The translations under genes and the position numbers were made by a program. From Rhizobium tropici CIAT 899 (GTDB lineage: Bacteria > Pseudomonadota > Alphaproteobacteria > Rhizobiales > Rhizobiaceae), in assembly GCF_000330885.1 (NCBI RefSeq), contig NC_020059.1, positions 106,001 to 170,000 of the forward strand: a DNA stretch of 64,000 nucleotides. The letters run 5' to 3'. Below the pieces are notes generated by a model. The model ran no database searches, was not told the DNA's origin, and worked only from the letters and a program-made list of their open reading frames with translations. Of this stretch, positions 18,267 through 28,331 are shown one piece after another (the stretch's first letter is position 1; the number at the start of each line of letters is the position of its first letter).

Positions 18267-20984
18267 TTACAGCGTGCGGGTGATGTGCTCGACGCGGAAG
18301 CACTCGATCGTGTCGCCGGCGCGGATGTCTTCGTAGTTCTCGAAGGCCATGCCGCATTCCTGGCCGACATTGACTTCCGACACTTCGTCCTTGAAGCGCT
18401 TGAGGGTCTTGAGCTTGCCTTCGTGGATGACGACGTTGTCGCGCACCAGGCGGACGCCGACGCCACGCTCGACCTTGCCTTCGGTGACGCGGCAACCCGC
18501 GACCTTGCCGACCTTCGTGATGTTGAACACCTCGAGGATCTCGGCATTGCCGAGGAAGGTTTCGCGGCGCTCCGGAGAGAGCAGGCCCGACATCGCCGCC
18601 TTCACGTCATCCACCAGGTCGTAGATGATGTTGTAGTAGCGGATCTCGATGCCCTGACGCTCGGCGAACTGACGTGCCTGCGCGTTGGCGCGGACGTTGA
18701 AGCCGATGATCGCCGCATTGGAGGCTTCCGCCAGCGAGACGTCCGACTCGGTGATGCCGCCTGCGCCCGAATGGACGATGCGGGCACGAACTTCGTCGGT
18801 GCCGAGCTTGTCGAGAGCGCCGGCAATGGCTTCGATCGAGCCCTGCACATCGCCCTTGATGACCAGCGGGAATTCCTTCACGCCGACCGTCTGAAGCTGG
18901 GTCATCATCTGCTCGAGCGAACCGCGCTGGCCGGACAGGCGGGCAGCCGCCTTGTCGCGGGTGAGGCGCTGGCGATATTCCGAAATCTCGCGGGCGCGGC
19001 TTTCGCTTTCGACGACGGCGAACTTGTCGCCGGCCTGCGGTGCGCCGGAAAGGCCGAGCAGTTCGACCGGCATGGCCGGGCCTGCTTCCTTCACATGCTC
19101 ACCCTTGTCGTTGACGAGCGCACGAACGCGGCCCCACTGATCGCCGGCAACGACGATCTGGCCGGGACGCAGCGTACCCTTCTGCACGAGCACGGTGGCG
19201 ACGGAGCCGCGGCCGCGGTCGAGCTGGGCTTCGATAACAGTGCCTTCGGCCGTGCGGTTCGGATTGGCCTTGAGGTCAAGGATTTCCGCCTGCAGCAGGA
19301 TGGCTTCGAGCAGCTTGTCGAGGTTGGTTCGGTTCTTCGCGGAGACTTCCACGTCGAGCACTTCACCGCCCATCGATTCGACGAAGACTTCGTGCTGCAG
19401 CAGTTCCGTGCGGACCTTCTGCGGGTTGGCCTCGTGCTTGTCGATCTTGTTGATCGCCACGATGATCGGAACACCCGCCGCCTTGGCGTGGTTGATCGAT
19501 TCGATCGTCTGCGGCATCACGCTGTCGTCGGCTGCCACGACCAGGATCGCGATATCGGTCGCCTGGGCACCGCGAGCACGCATCGCCGTGAAGGCGGCGT
19601 GGCCGGGGGTGTCGATGAAGGTGATCTTCTGACCGTTCTGCTCGACCTGATAGGCACCGATATGCTGGGTGATGCCACCCGCTTCGCCGGCGACCACGTT
19701 CGCATGACGGATGGCGTCAAGCAGCGAGGTCTTGCCGTGGTCGACGTGGCCCATGATGGTAACGACGGGCGGACGGGAAACCAGTTCGCCTTCCTCGTCG
19801 GCAACATTGAAGATGCCCTGTTCGACGTCGGATTCCGAAACGCGCTTGACCGTGTGGCCGAATTCGCCGGCGATGAGTTCGGCCAGATCGGCGTCGATGA
19901 CGTCGCCCGGCTTCATCATCTGACCTTCCTTCATCAGGTACTTGATGACGTCGACGGCGCGTTCGGACATGCGCTGCGACAGTTCCTGAATGGTGATGGT
20001 CTCGGGCAGCACGACTTCACGCGAGATCTTCTCGCGCGTTTCCTGCATCTGGCTGCGCCGGAACTTTTCCTGGCGGCGGCGCATGGCCGAAAGTGACCGG
20101 CCGCGGGCATTGCCGTCTTCGTCGACATTGGCAGTGGTGACCGTCAACTTGCCGCGGCGGCGCTCGTCCTCGGTCTTCGGACGCGTGGTAACAGGCTTTG
20201 CCGGTTCCGGGCGTACGATTTTGCCGCGTGCCGGAGCGCCTCGGGGCGGGCCGCGATCGCTCTCTTCTTCATTGACGCGACGGCGGTTGGCCGGTGCCTC
20301 GCCGGCAGGAGCGCCAGGGCGTGCCGGCTGAGGAGCCGCATCCGGACGACGTGCAACGACGGGAGCAGCAGGCGCCTGGACTGCCGGCTTCGGCGCTTCC
20401 ACCGGTGCGGGTGTCTCGACCTTGGCTTCGGCGGCGCGTGCGGCCTCTTCGGCGGCGCGACGGACAGCTTCAGCCTGTTCGGCGATGCGGCGTGCCTCTT
20501 CTTCCTGAGCGCGGCGTGCTTCTTCCTCGGCACGGCGCACGGCGTCGGCAGCGTCGCGAACCTGGGCTTCGGCGAGCGCACGGCGGCGAGCATCCATTTC
20601 GCCGGCCGATAGATGGTTCAAGACCACCGGTCGCGACGAACGCTCCTGCTGCGGGCGCTGCTGACTACCCTGGTTGGGCTGTCCCGGCCGCTGTTGCTGG
20701 CCACCAGGCTGATGAATGCGCGGAGCCGGCTGCGGCGGGCGCGGCGGCTGCGGCGTCGGTTCGGCGACGCGCGTCACCGAGGGCGCGGCGGTCGCTACCG
20801 GCGTGATTGGCTTTTCGTCTTCAGGACGTAGCGGGCGGCGCTTACGGGTCTCAACCACGACCGCCTTGGTGCGACCGCGGCCCATGTCCTGGCGCACGGT
20901 GCCCTGGTTTACGCCTGATGGCTTCAGGGTGAGAGTCTTCTTACCTGAAACATTCAGCGTCTTGTCGTCTTGATTGTCGGTCAT
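18267..20984 (-). CDS. infB: Translation initiation factor IF-2
   Basis: 905 residues. It is the GTPase that places initiator tRNA on the 30S subunit. It has an Ala/Pro/Arg/Glu-rich N-terminal region (about 300 residues, including [24 protein letters not shown] helices). The IF-2N-like segment [20 protein letters not shown] precedes the G domain: [18 protein letters not shown] (G1), [10 protein letters not shown] (G2), [17 protein letters not shown] (G3) and VAINKIDK (G4). Domains II-IV follow. ATG 20984 ([18 protein letters not shown]) is the family start. It is followed by a strong terminator. Confidence 0.97.
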   Translation of the reverse strand: MTDNQDDKTLNVSGKKTLTLKPSGVNQGTVRQDMGRGRTKAVVVETRKRRPLRPEDEKPITPVATAAPSVTRVAEPTPQPPRPPQPAPRIHQPGGQQQRPGQPNQGSQQRPQQERSSRPVVLNHLSAGEMDARRRALAEAQVRDAADAVRRAEEEARRAQEEEARRIAEQAEAVRRAAEEAARAAEAKVETPAPVEAPKPAVQAPAAPVVARRPDAAPQPARPGAPAGEAPANRRRVNEEESDRGPPRGAPARGKIVRPEPAKPVTTRPKTEDERRRGKLTVTTANVDEDGNARGRSLSAMRRRQEKFRRSQMQETREKISREVVLPETITIQELSQRMSERAVDVIKYLMKEGQMMKPGDVIDADLAELIAGEFGHTVKRVSESDVEQGIFNVADEEGELVSRPPVVTIMGHVDHGKTSLLDAIRHANVVAGEAGGITQHIGAYQVEQNGQKITFIDTPGHAAFTAMRARGAQATDIAILVVAADDSVMPQTIESINHAKAAGVPIIVAINKIDKHEANPQKVRTELLQHEVFVESMGGEVLDVEVSAKNRTNLDKLLEAILLQAEILDLKANPNRTAEGTVIEAQLDRGRGSVATVLVQKGTLRPGQIVVAGDQWGRVRALVNDKGEHVKEAGPAMPVELLGLSGAPQAGDKFAVVESESRAREISEYRQRLTRDKAAARLSGQRGSLEQMMTQLQTVGVKEFPLVIKGDVQGSIEAIAGALDKLGTDEVRARIVHSGAGGITESDVSLAEASNAAIIGFNVRANAQARQFAERQGIEIRYYNIIYDLVDDVKAAMSGLLSPERRETFLGNAEILEVFNITKVGKVAGCRVTEGKVERGVGVRLVRDNVVIHEGKLKTLKRFKDEVSEVNVGQECGMAFENYEDIRAGDTIECFRVEHITRTL

Positions 20985-21085
20985 TCCGTTCCTGTTCCTT
21001 CGGACAGGGCACGGAAACGTCCGTCAGACCCTGTCGTTCAATGCATGTACCTTAATGAAGCGTCCGGCAAAGGCCGGTGACCGCG

Positions 21086-21778
21086 TCATTGTTTTCGCCG
21101 GCCAGCGCCGCCCGTTGCCCGGGACTGACCGCCGTTGCGGTACCGTTCGAGCAGGTTTGCGCGCTTCACTACACCCTCACCCGCCTGCCCTGCAAGCGCT
21201 GCGGCATGGATAAAAGCATTCTGGCCCATCAGTTCTTCCATCTCCGCTTCCGTAAAGACACGGAAGGAAGGTATTTCCTTTTCGGTTTCCATACCGAGAT
21301 GCCAGGCTTTTCGTGCCTGGTCGATCTTGCGGACGCCATCGGCGGCGGCGGCGATCGCATGAAACACGGCAATTGCCGAGCCGTTGCGAACGGCGCCATC
21401 AACCTTCGATGAACCGCTGACGAACCGGCCCGCCTTGCGAGCCATGTGCATCATCCCGGCCAGTTGCGCCAAGAGAAGGCGGTCGACGACGGCACCGAGA
21501 TCTGCCGGTGCCGTCACTTCCGCCTTCAAAGCGCGGGAAAACAGTTTCTTCGCCACTGCCTTGTCCACCAGTGCCCGGTCTATCTTAACCCAGCAGCCGC
21601 GTCCCGGCAGTTGCCGCTTCAGATCGGGAACGACAGTTCCGTCCGGAGCGGCTACGAAGCGGATCAATTCGTCGGGTGATCCGCTTTCGCGTGTTACGAT
21701 GCACATGCGGCCATTTGCGTCGTTACCGCCGAGATCATTGTCCTCGGTCGGTGCGCTAGGCCCCTCGGTGATCGTCAT
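21086..21778 (-). CDS. YlxR-YlxQ fusion (RNA-binding protein)
   Basis: 230 residues. The N-terminal half is the YlxR (DUF448) domain with GRMCIVTRESGSPDELIRFV and LPGRGCWVKIDRALVDKAV. The C-terminal half resembles the L7Ae-like YlxQ domain (AQLAGMMHMARKAGRFVSGS). In Gram-positive bacteria these are separate adjacent genes between nusA and infB, so the fusion fits their known order. They are thought to bind RNA, and YlxR is tied to transcription/ribosome biology, but the exact role is unclear. Its start overlaps the nusA stop by 4 bp (ATGA). Confidence 0.85.
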   Translation of the reverse strand: MTITEGPSAPTEDNDLGGNDANGRMCIVTRESGSPDELIRFVAAPDGTVVPDLKRQLPGRGCWVKIDRALVDKAVAKKLFSRALKAEVTAPADLGAVVDRLLLAQLAGMMHMARKAGRFVSGSSKVDGAVRNGSAIAVFHAIAAAADGVRKIDQARKAWHLGMETEKEIPSFRVFTEAEMEELMGQNAFIHAAALAGQAGEGVVKRANLLERYRNGGQSRATGGAGRRKQ

Positions 21779-23379
21779 GCTTGTTGCTCGGTTTCGTCCT
21801 CCGCGACCTCTTCGGTCTCAGCGGCGAGATCGGCTTCGGTGATCCAGCCGGCCAGCAGGCGAGCCTGCACGACCATCTGTTCGGCTTCGACGCGCGAGAC
21901 TTCGAGCTTGGAGAACAGGCCTTCGAACTTCTTCGTTTCGCCGTTCTTGCGTTCGCTCCAGCCGACGAGGTCGTCGGCGGCGCAGCCAGCGAAGTCCTCG
22001 ATCGTCTTGATGCCGTCCTCACCGAGGGCGACCATCATCTGTGCGGTCATGCCGTTGATCTCGCGCAGCTCGTCGGAAACGCCGAGCGCCTTGCGCTTCT
22101 CGTCCATCTCGGCTTCGAGCTTCTCGAGATATTCGCGGGCGCGGGTCTGGATTTCCTGCGCGGTATCTTCGTCGAAACCGTCGATCGAGGAGATTTCGTC
22201 GAGATCTACGTAAGCCAGTTCCTCAACGGCGGCAAAGCCTTCCGAGGCCAGAACCTGACCGACCATTTCGTCGACGTCGAGCGCGTCCATGAAGAGGTTG
22301 GTGCGTTCGTTGAATTCCTTCTGACGGCGTTCCGATTCCTCGGCTTCCGTCATGATGTCGATATCCCAGCCGGTCAGCTGCGATGCGAGGCGGACGTTCT
22401 GGCCGCGGCGGCCGATGGCAAGCGAAAGCTGCTCGTCCGGCACTACGACTTCGATGCGCTCTGCATCTTCGTCGAGAACGACCTTGGCGACTTCGGCCGG
22501 CTGCAGCGCGTTGACGACGAAGTTCGCCGGCTCGCTGGACCAGGGAATGATGTCGATCTTTTCACCCTGCAGTTCACCGACGACGGCCTGAACGCGCGAA
22601 CCGCGCATACCGACGCAGGCGCCGACCGGATCGATCGACGAGTCGTTCGAGATGACGGCGATCTTGGCGCGCGAACCCGGATCGCGGGCAACCGACTTCA
22701 CCTGGATGATGCCGTCGTAGATTTCCGGAACTTCCATGGTGAAGAGCTTGACCATGAACTGCGGATGCGTGCGCGACAGGAAGATCTGCGGGCCGCGCTG
22801 TTCGCGGCGGACGTCGTAGACATAGGCGCGAACGCGATCGCCGTAGCGGAAGTTTTCGCGCGGGATCATTTCGTCGCGGCGGATGATGCCTTCGCCACGG
22901 CCGAGATCGACGATGACGTTGCCGTATTCGACGCGCTTGACCGTGCCGTTGACGATTTCGCCGACGCGATCCTTGAATTCGTCGAACTGGCGGTCACGCT
23001 CGGCTTCGCGCACCTTCTGCACGATGACCTGCTTGGCCGACTGGGCGGCGATGCGGCCGAAATCCATCGGCGGCAGCGGATCGGCGATGAAATCGCCAAG
23101 GGCTGCGTCCGGATTGCGGTCGCGGGCCAGCTCCAGCGGGATCTGCGTGGAATAGTCCTCGGCCTTCTCGACCACTTCGAGCAGACGCTGCAGGCGGATT
23201 TCACCCGTCTTCGGGTTGATGTCGGCGCGGATATTCGATTCCGTGCCGTAACGCGAGCGCGCGGCCTTCTGGATCGCATCCGCCATTGCGGCAAGCACGA
23301 TCTCGCGGTCGATGACCTTTTCGCGCGCCACTGCATCTGCGATCTGCAGAAGTTCTAGCCGGTTCGCACTGACTGCCAT
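21775..23379 (-). CDS. nusA: Transcription termination/antitermination protein NusA
   Basis: 534 residues. It binds RNA polymerase and modulates pausing, termination and antitermination. In order: NusA N-terminal domain ([22 protein letters not shown] in part), S1 domain ([20 protein letters not shown]), KH1 with [21 protein letters not shown]2 with [19 protein letters not shown], and two C-terminal acidic repeat-like helix regions (LTGW ... [37 protein letters not shown]). The acidic C-terminal domain is typical of proteobacteria. It overlaps ylxR by 4 bp. Confidence 0.97.
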   Translation of the reverse strand: MAVSANRLELLQIADAVAREKVIDREIVLAAMADAIQKAARSRYGTESNIRADINPKTGEIRLQRLLEVVEKAEDYSTQIPLELARDRNPDAALGDFIADPLPPMDFGRIAAQSAKQVIVQKVREAERDRQFDEFKDRVGEIVNGTVKRVEYGNVIVDLGRGEGIIRRDEMIPRENFRYGDRVRAYVYDVRREQRGPQIFLSRTHPQFMVKLFTMEVPEIYDGIIQVKSVARDPGSRAKIAVISNDSSIDPVGACVGMRGSRVQAVVGELQGEKIDIIPWSSEPANFVVNALQPAEVAKVVLDEDAERIEVVVPDEQLSLAIGRRGQNVRLASQLTGWDIDIMTEAEESERRQKEFNERTNLFMDALDVDEMVGQVLASEGFAAVEELAYVDLDEISSIDGFDEDTAQEIQTRAREYLEKLEAEMDEKRKALGVSDELREINGMTAQMMVALGEDGIKTIEDFAGCAADDLVGWSERKNGETKKFEGLFSKLEVSRVEAEQMVVQARLLAGWITEADLAAETEEVAEDETEQQA

Positions 23380-23442
23380 TGTTCTTAGTCTCCGTCTTCC
23401 TGCCTTCAGGTTTCCCGTTCCGTCAGGCGGTTCGTTGATCGG

Positions 23443-24066
23443 TTATTCTTCGTCGTCGTCCGCTTCGTTCTGGTTCGCTGCCTCGGCTTTCGCCAGCTTG
23501 TCGGCGCGCAGCGCGTCGCGGATGAGATCGTCCGTCAGGATCAGCTTGGCCTCGGCCAGGGTGCTGAACGGAATGGTTACCTTCTGTTCCTCGCCGCGGG
23601 TCGCTTCATCGCGTTCGATCGTGAAGCCATCGGCATCGACGGCGACGATCTTGCCGCGGAAACGCTTGCGGTTATCGACGAGGATCGACGTTTCGCACTT
23701 GACGATGTGGCCGATCCAGCGCTGGAAATCCGACTTTCGCACCATCGGGCGGTCGATGCCCGGCGAAGACACTTCGAGATGATACGCCTTATCGATCGGA
23801 TCTTCCACATCCAGGACCGGAGAAATGGCCGTGGAGACCTCTTCGCAGTCCTCGACGGTCATGGTGCCGTCGTTGCGCTCGGTCATGACCTGCAGCGTCA
23901 GGCCGTTCAGATTGAGGAGACGCACGCGCACCAGACGGAAGCCCATGCCCACAAGGACGGGCTCGATGATGGCGGCGACGCGCTGATCAAGGCCGGTTTC
24001 GACGATCAGCCGAGGTTCATTGGTATTGTCTGCGTTTGTCACGTCCGACAAGCATTCACTCCGCAT
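23443..24066 (-). CDS. rimP: Ribosome maturation factor RimP
   Basis: 207 residues. It helps assemble the 30S subunit. The N-terminal domain contains [20 protein letters not shown] and [20 protein letters not shown], followed by [20 protein letters not shown]. The C-terminal SH3-like part has an acidic tail (EADDDEE). ATG 24066 gives a full frame. A TTG at 24051 with GGAG about 10 bp upstream is another possible start. It begins the rimP-nusA-ylxR-infB operon, downstream of a promoter and a leader terminator. Confidence 0.93.
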   Translation of the reverse strand: MRSECLSDVTNADNTNEPRLIVETGLDQRVAAIIEPVLVGMGFRLVRVRLLNLNGLTLQVMTERNDGTMTVEDCEEVSTAISPVLDVEDPIDKAYHLEVSSPGIDRPMVRKSDFQRWIGHIVKCETSILVDNRKRFRGKIVAVDADGFTIERDEATRGEEQKVTIPFSTLAEAKLILTDDLIRDALRADKLAKAEAANQNEADDDEE

Positions 24067-24093
24067 TGTTCATGCATTGGGAGATCGCGCTAA

Positions 24094-24124
24094 TAAAAAA
24101 GAGCGGGTCCTTGCGGCCCACTCT
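24094..24124 (-). terminator. Leader terminator (candidate attenuator) upstream of rimP
   Basis: Reverse-strand stem GAGTGGG ... CCCGCTC (one G-T pair; 24101-24107 with 24117-24123) followed by six T (24094-24100 side). It lies after the mltB-like gene but also 20-30 nt downstream of a good promoter (24152-24180) and 28 nt upstream of rimP. It may therefore act as an attenuator of the nusA-infB operon. Confidence 0.7.
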
Positions 24125-24151
24125 TCATCACACGATCAAGAATTTGATGCG

Positions 24152-24180
24152 GATATAAGCCTCTTTCCGGCAAATTGCAA
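24152..24180 (-). promoter_or_regulatory. Candidate sigma-70 promoter of the rimP-nusA-infB operon
   Basis: On the reverse strand TTGCAA (24175-24180), a 17-bp spacer, then TATATC (24152-24157). Transcription would start near 24145, upstream of the leader terminator and 80 nt before the rimP start. Confidence 0.7.
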
Positions 24181-24209
24181 GGCATTCGCGCCGAAAGGCG
24201 TTTCCGCAG

Positions 24210-25619
24210 CTATTTCAGCACGCCAAGCATGGAACTGTCCGGATAGCAGGTGGGCTTCATGCTGCTCTTTTCCTGCCACTGGCCGATCGAGCGCCGGGTC
24301 TTATAGCCGGGCAGGCCGTCGGTACCGCCGACATCGTAGCCCTTGCGCTCCAGAGCCTTCTGCATGTTTGCGACGTCGGAGCGCAGCATCTTGCCGACAT
24401 CGCCCCATTTTTCCTGGAAGGCCCCGCTGCCATTGGCGATGCGGTCGGCTAGATTGCCGATATAGAGGCCGTATAGGTCGGAATTGTTGTATTCCTTGAT
24501 GGCGTAGAAGTTCGGCGTGACGATGAATTCCGGCCCGTCGCGGCCGGCCGGCACCAGCATCATGCCACTCGCCCGCATTTCGTCGGATGGAAATGACTTG
24601 CCGGAAACCCGCTGAATGCCGAGCGAGGCCCATTGCGAAATCGGCTTGGCGAGATCGGGCCCTTCCTGGGCGCAGGAGACATTTTGCGGGATAGTGACTT
24701 CATAGCCCCAGCCGCGCCCACGCTGCCAGCCTTTCTGAACCATATAGTTGGCGATGGATGCCAGCGTGTCCGGCACGGAAGTCCAGATGTTGCGATGGCC
24801 GTCGCCATCGAAATCGACGGCATATTTCAGATAGTTGGTCGGCATGAATTGCGGCTGGCCGAGCGCGCCGGCCCAGGAGCCCTTGAACTGATCGGGCGTG
24901 ACGTCGCCATGCTCGAGGATGCGCAGTCCAGCGATCAGCTCGTTGCGGAACATGTCCTTGCGTGTCGACATGAATGCCTTGGTCGCCAGGACCTGTATTG
25001 CCGAATTCGGCAGCTTGGCGGCGCCGAAGCCGGTTTCGCGGCCCCAGATGGCCAGCAGGATCGGTCCGGGTACGCCATAGGTCTTCTCGATCCGCTGCAG
25101 CACCGGCCCATATTGCGAGGCGAGGCTCCGACCGGTTGCGGCCAGTTTCTGCAGCCGTCCCTCATTGAAATAGGGGGCGGGAGAGGAGAATTCGGCCTGT
25201 GTCTGCGCTTGTTGCTTCGGTTTCGGGAAGCCCGGCGGCTCGAGATCGGGCAGATCCCAGTTCAGCGTCACGCCGGCGAAAGCGGCCTGGAAGGTCTTTT
25301 CCGAAATTCCGGCCTTTCGCGCCTCCGGCCAGAGATCCTTCTGGATCCAGACCTGAAACTGCGCTTCGACATCGGCTTTCGAGGCGGCGAGCGCGGGGAG
25401 GGGAAGGAGGGCGAGGAGGAGGATGAGCAGCCGCAGAATATGTCGGAAGATACCCCCCTCTGTCCCTTTCGGGACATCTCCCCCACGAGTGGGGAGATTG
25501 CTGGCGGTGAGTTTCGCGTCACATCGAAGGTCTGAAGTTGCTGCGATTGCAGTATTAAATTGCTTGGCGAAGACGGCGCCACGGGCTACCAATCTCCCCC
25601 CTTGTGGGGGAGATGTCAC
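24210..25619 (-). CDS. Lytic murein transglycosylase (MltB/SltB family)
   Basis: The core (from about 25440 down) has a signal-like helix (LILLLALLPLPALAASKAD) and the MltB-type transglycosylase domain. Conserved parts are AIWGRETGFGAAKLPNSAI with the catalytic Glu, WAGALGQPQFMPTNYLKYAV and FDGDGHRNIWTSVPDTLASI. A C-terminal peptidoglycan-binding repeat (MQKALERKGYDVGGTDGLPG) follows. It cleaves peptidoglycan glycan strands in the periplasm. The usual start codon next to the signal helix is missing; the frame instead runs through a 188-bp dispersed repeat. GTG 25619, inside the repeat, is the nearest conventional start; ATGs at 25652 and 25691 are alternatives. The true start is uncertain. 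Confidence 0.75.
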   Translation of the reverse strand: MTSPPQGGRLVARGAVFAKQFNTAIAATSDLRCDAKLTASNLPTRGGDVPKGTEGGIFRHILRLLILLLALLPLPALAASKADVEAQFQVWIQKDLWPEARKAGISEKTFQAAFAGVTLNWDLPDLEPPGFPKPKQQAQTQAEFSSPAPYFNEGRLQKLAATGRSLASQYGPVLQRIEKTYGVPGPILLAIWGRETGFGAAKLPNSAIQVLATKAFMSTRKDMFRNELIAGLRILEHGDVTPDQFKGSWAGALGQPQFMPTNYLKYAVDFDGDGHRNIWTSVPDTLASIANYMVQKGWQRGRGWGYEVTIPQNVSCAQEGPDLAKPISQWASLGIQRVSGKSFPSDEMRASGMMLVPAGRDGPEFIVTPNFYAIKEYNNSDLYGLYIGNLADRIANGSGAFQEKWGDVGKMLRSDVANMQKALERKGYDVGGTDGLPGYKTRRSIGQWQEKSSMKPTCYPDSSMLGVLK

Positions 25620-25638
25620 GAAGTGACAGAGGGGGGTA
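25451..25638. repeat. Inverted repeat element (188 bp, Rhizobium type)
   Basis: The left arm, 25451-25499, reads TACCCCCCTCTGTCCC onward; the right arm, 25591-25638, is its near-perfect inverted copy ending GACAGAGGGGGGTA. Each arm contains its own short hairpin (CTCCCCCAC...GTGGGGAG). The arms flank about 90 bp of unique sequence. It lies between recR and the transglycosylase gene and is translated in frame as part of the latter's N-terminal extension. Confidence 0.9.
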
Positions 25639-25687
25639 TGTACACTCCTCATACGCAGTCCTTTATGTCTTCGCGAAAGTAATCGCC

Positions 25688-26293
25688 TCAAATCGCCGTC
25701 CGCGCCCTCAGCGCCGCCGCAAGCGTGCCCTCGTCGAGATAATCGAGCTCGCCGCCGACAGGCACGCCATGGGCAAGGCGAGTGATCTTGACCTCGAGGC
25801 CATCGAGCTGATCGGTTATATAGTGTGCTGTGGTTTGCCCCTCGACCGTCGCATTGACGGCGATGATGATTTCGCGGACACCGCCTTCGCCGACGCGCGC
25901 GATCAGCCCGCGAATATTGAGATCGTCAGGCCCGACGCCATCAAGCGGCGACAGAACTCCGCCGAGAACGTGATAGGCGGCGTTCATCGCGCCCGATCGT
26001 TCCAGCGCCCATAGGTCGGAGACATCCTCGACGACGATAATGACGGATTGGTCGCGCCGATCGTCGGTGCAGACGGTGCAGGGGTCGACGGTATCGACAT
26101 TGCCGCAGCGCGAGCAGATCTTCACCTTGTCATAGGCATCGCCCATGGCATGGGACAGTGGCCCGAGCAGCTGGTCCTTTTTCTTGATGAGATACAGCGC
26201 CGCGCGGCGCGCCGAGCGCGGCCCGAGGCCCGGCACTTTCGCCAGGAGCTGGATGAGTTTTTCGATTTCGGGGCCGGTGACTCGCTTTGCCAT
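25688..26293 (-). CDS. recR: Recombination mediator RecR
   Basis: 201 residues. It works with RecF and RecO to load RecA at gaps. The N-terminal helix-hairpin-helix is [20 protein letters not shown]. The zinc finger [16 protein letters not shown] follows at about 60-75, and the Toprim domain has [14 protein letters not shown] with [18 protein letters not shown]. Normal length. It is usually next to dnaX-ybaB, but here it is separated from them by a four-gene block. Confidence 0.96.
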   Translation of the reverse strand: MAKRVTGPEIEKLIQLLAKVPGLGPRSARRAALYLIKKKDQLLGPLSHAMGDAYDKVKICSRCGNVDTVDPCTVCTDDRRDQSVIIVVEDVSDLWALERSGAMNAAYHVLGGVLSPLDGVGPDDLNIRGLIARVGEGGVREIIIAVNATVEGQTTAHYITDQLDGLEVKITRLAHGVPVGGELDYLDEGTLAAALRARTAI

Positions 26294-26350
26294 GGGAGGC
26301 TTTTAGCTCATATGCTCAAGGAACGGAATCTCGGAAGGAACGGTTGACCG

Positions 26351-26974
26351 ATGAAAATTCTGGCCGTGTGCCGCGGTGCTCCTGAAATGCTGCCGGGCAA
26401 GAAAGCGAAGACCGGCATCAACAAGCATGCCGTCAACGGTGCCGTCATGATCGACGAGCTGGGGCTGCTCGGTGACGCCATCTGCAATCGCAAGCATCAT
26501 GGCGGCCGCGATCAGGCGGTTTATGTCGAAGGTTCGGTGACGCTGAACTGGTGGGCAAGCGAGCTTGGACGATCGCTGGAGCCGGGCACTTTCGGTGAAA
26601 ATCTCATCATCGAAGGCCTGGACAATCGCGAGATCGCCGTCGGCGATCAATTCATAGCCGGCGATCTTGTTCTGGAAGTAACCTCGGCGCGTATTCCCTG
26701 TTCCACCTTCGCAGCGAAGATGGGCGATCCGCAATTCGTCAAGCGCTATATCCGGGCCGGACGCCCCGGCATCTACTGCCGCGTTCTTGCGGGTGGCACG
26801 GTGAGTGCTGACATGGCGGTCACCTATCTGCCTTATGCCGGCGCGAGGGTGACGATGCCGGAAATGATGGCGACCTTCGGCAGGCGATTGTCGCCGCAAG
26901 ATCGGGCGCGCTATCTGGCGGCGCCTATCCATTATAAGCTGCGGGCGTTCATCGAAAGCGACGCAGCGGCCTGA
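26351..26974 (+). CDS. MOSC domain protein (YiiM-like)
   Basis: 207 residues. The MOSC domain begins with GINKHAVNGAVMIDELGLLG and has DAICNRKHHGGRDQAVYV, a typical glycine-rich start. GTFGENLIIEGLDNREIAVGD and the catalytic Cys in SARIPCSTFAAKMGD follow. The C-terminal VTMPEMMATF and RRLSPQDRARYL match the 3-alpha domain of YiiM-like proteins, which reduce 6-N-hydroxylaminopurine using a molybdenum cofactor. That substrate assignment is by family. It ends 2 bp before the convergent LysE gene. Confidence 0.85.
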   Translation: MKILAVCRGAPEMLPGKKAKTGINKHAVNGAVMIDELGLLGDAICNRKHHGGRDQAVYVEGSVTLNWWASELGRSLEPGTFGENLIIEGLDNREIAVGDQFIAGDLVLEVTSARIPCSTFAAKMGDPQFVKRYIRAGRPGIYCRVLAGGTVSADMAVTYLPYAGARVTMPEMMATFGRRLSPQDRARYLAAPIHYKLRAFIESDAAA

Positions 26975-26976
26975 AA

Positions 26977-27588
26977 TCACCGCATGGCAATCGCGACGGC
27001 CGCGCCTGCCATGGTGCCGGCGCTGGCCCGATTGGCGATGCGCACAGCCCGGCGGCTCTTGAGGAAGGTTCTGGCTTTGGCCGCCAGCATTGCCCAGGAG
27101 AGATCGATGACGACGAGCACCGCAAACATCGTCGCGACCAGCTCGGCCCAGCCCGAAACCGTCACGCCATGCAGATCGATGATCGAGGGCAGCAGCGCCA
27201 CGTAAAACACCATGATCTTCGGATTGCCCATGGTGACCGTGAAGCCGGCGAGGAAGAGTCGTATGGCCGATTGCTCGTCCGGCAATTCTTCTCCTGCCGT
27301 GTCGGAGGAGGCAAACCACATCTTCCAGGCAAGATAGAGGAGATAGGCAACGCCAAGCCATTTGATGACCACGAAGGCGAGATGGAAGGTTTCGGCAATG
27401 GTTGCAAGTCCGGCAACGGCGCAGGTGAGCCAGATCGCCTCGCCAAGCCACATGCCGGAGAGGAAGGGCAGCACGTTGCGCGCGCCCTTCGTCAGCACGC
27501 GCGCCACCAGTGCCGCGATGTTCGGTCCCGGCGATCCCGCTGCAATGAACAAGGCACCGGCAAAAACAAGCAGCGTCGATAGGCTCAT
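26977..27588 (-). CDS. LysE family amino acid exporter
   Basis: 203 residues with six hydrophobic helices. The N-terminus is LVFAGALFIAAGSPGPNIAA with the family SPGPN motif. Also seen are GMWLGEAIWLTCAVAGLAT and FLAGFTVTMGNPKIMVFYV, the second conserved loop (GNPK). Members export basic or neutral amino acids or homoserine lactones; the substrate is unknown. ATG 27588 is chosen because the family starts at the first helix and GAGGGAATG precedes it. It sits next to an Lrp-type regulator gene, a common pairing, though a hydrolase gene lies between. Confidence 0.88.
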   Translation of the reverse strand: MSLSTLLVFAGALFIAAGSPGPNIAALVARVLTKGARNVLPFLSGMWLGEAIWLTCAVAGLATIAETFHLAFVVIKWLGVAYLLYLAWKMWFASSDTAGEELPDEQSAIRLFLAGFTVTMGNPKIMVFYVALLPSIIDLHGVTVSGWAELVATMFAVLVVIDLSWAMLAAKARTFLKSRRAVRIANRASAGTMAGAAVAIAMR

Positions 27589-27681
27589 CGCATTCCCTCC
27601 GGTCAGGCAGGCCAGACGGTGTCTGGAAGAGGAGGCAGAAATAGCATTCCGGTGCGGCTTTTCCAAATGCCGGATTTATGT

Positions 27682-28218
27682 TCAGCCAAGCTCGGCGCGA
27701 AAACGCCCGAAGATTGCCTTGCCTTCCGGCCAGTCACCCAATCCGGATGCCGCATTGATATGCCCGCGTGGCCCGACATCGACGAAGGCGCTGCCCCAGC
27801 TTTCGGCGCTGCGACACGCATGGTCGAAGGGGCCGAACGGATCGTCGGTGCTGGCGACTAGCAGGGACGGAAAGGGCAGCCGCTGCCGTGGCGGATTGGC
27901 AAAGCTGCCGGCCTCGGCAAGATAGATTTCGCCCGTAGGGTCGGGCGCGGCCACCAGGAACGCGCCAAGGATCGCCGTCTTCTTCACAGGAGCCCAATGG
28001 GCGATCAGCTGGCAGGCAAGGCTGTGCGCAATCAGGATCGGCGGCGTTTTGGAGCGCGAGATTTCCCGTTCGAGCGCGGCAATCCAATCCGAAAGGATCG
28101 GTCTGTCCCAGCTCGATGGCTGGAAGCGTCGCATAGCCGGATCGTCCCGTTCCCACAATGTCTGCCAGTGACTTTCACCCGAGCCGCCAAGCCCCGGCAG
28201 CGTGATGATATCGCTCAT
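27682..28218 (-). CDS. RBBP9/YdeN family alpha/beta hydrolase
   Basis: 178 residues with the family opening ITLPGLGGSGESHWQTLWE and nucleophile region PILIAHSLACQLIAHW (Ser in HSLAC). Asp occurs in VASTDDPFGPFDHAC and His in VGPRGHINAASGLGDWPEG. This order (Ser-Asp-His) and the G-H-I-N-A-x-S-G-L-G end are diagnostic of the RBBP9/YdeN serine hydrolases. Substrate is unknown. ATG 28218 is the family start. It is divergent from the Lrp-type gene. Confidence 0.9.
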   Translation of the reverse strand: MSDIITLPGLGGSGESHWQTLWERDDPAMRRFQPSSWDRPILSDWIAALEREISRSKTPPILIAHSLACQLIAHWAPVKKTAILGAFLVAAPDPTGEIYLAEAGSFANPPRQRLPFPSLLVASTDDPFGPFDHACRSAESWGSAFVDVGPRGHINAASGLGDWPEGKAIFGRFRAELG

Positions 28219-28331
28219 CTCTATCCTTTCTCCATAGTTTCTCATGGAGAAAAACTCGCATGCCGGGATGCCGATTGACATTACAATCCATCGGGTAAAA
28301 CTTATCCAAGCCGATGAATTGAAGGTGAGCA

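Noticed and set aside
18210..20096. A 628-codon forward frame opposite infB
   Set aside because: Antisense shadow of IF-2 with no recognisable domains.
21781..23358. A 525-codon forward frame opposite nusA
   Set aside because: Antisense shadow of NusA; composition mirrors the real gene and no motif is present.
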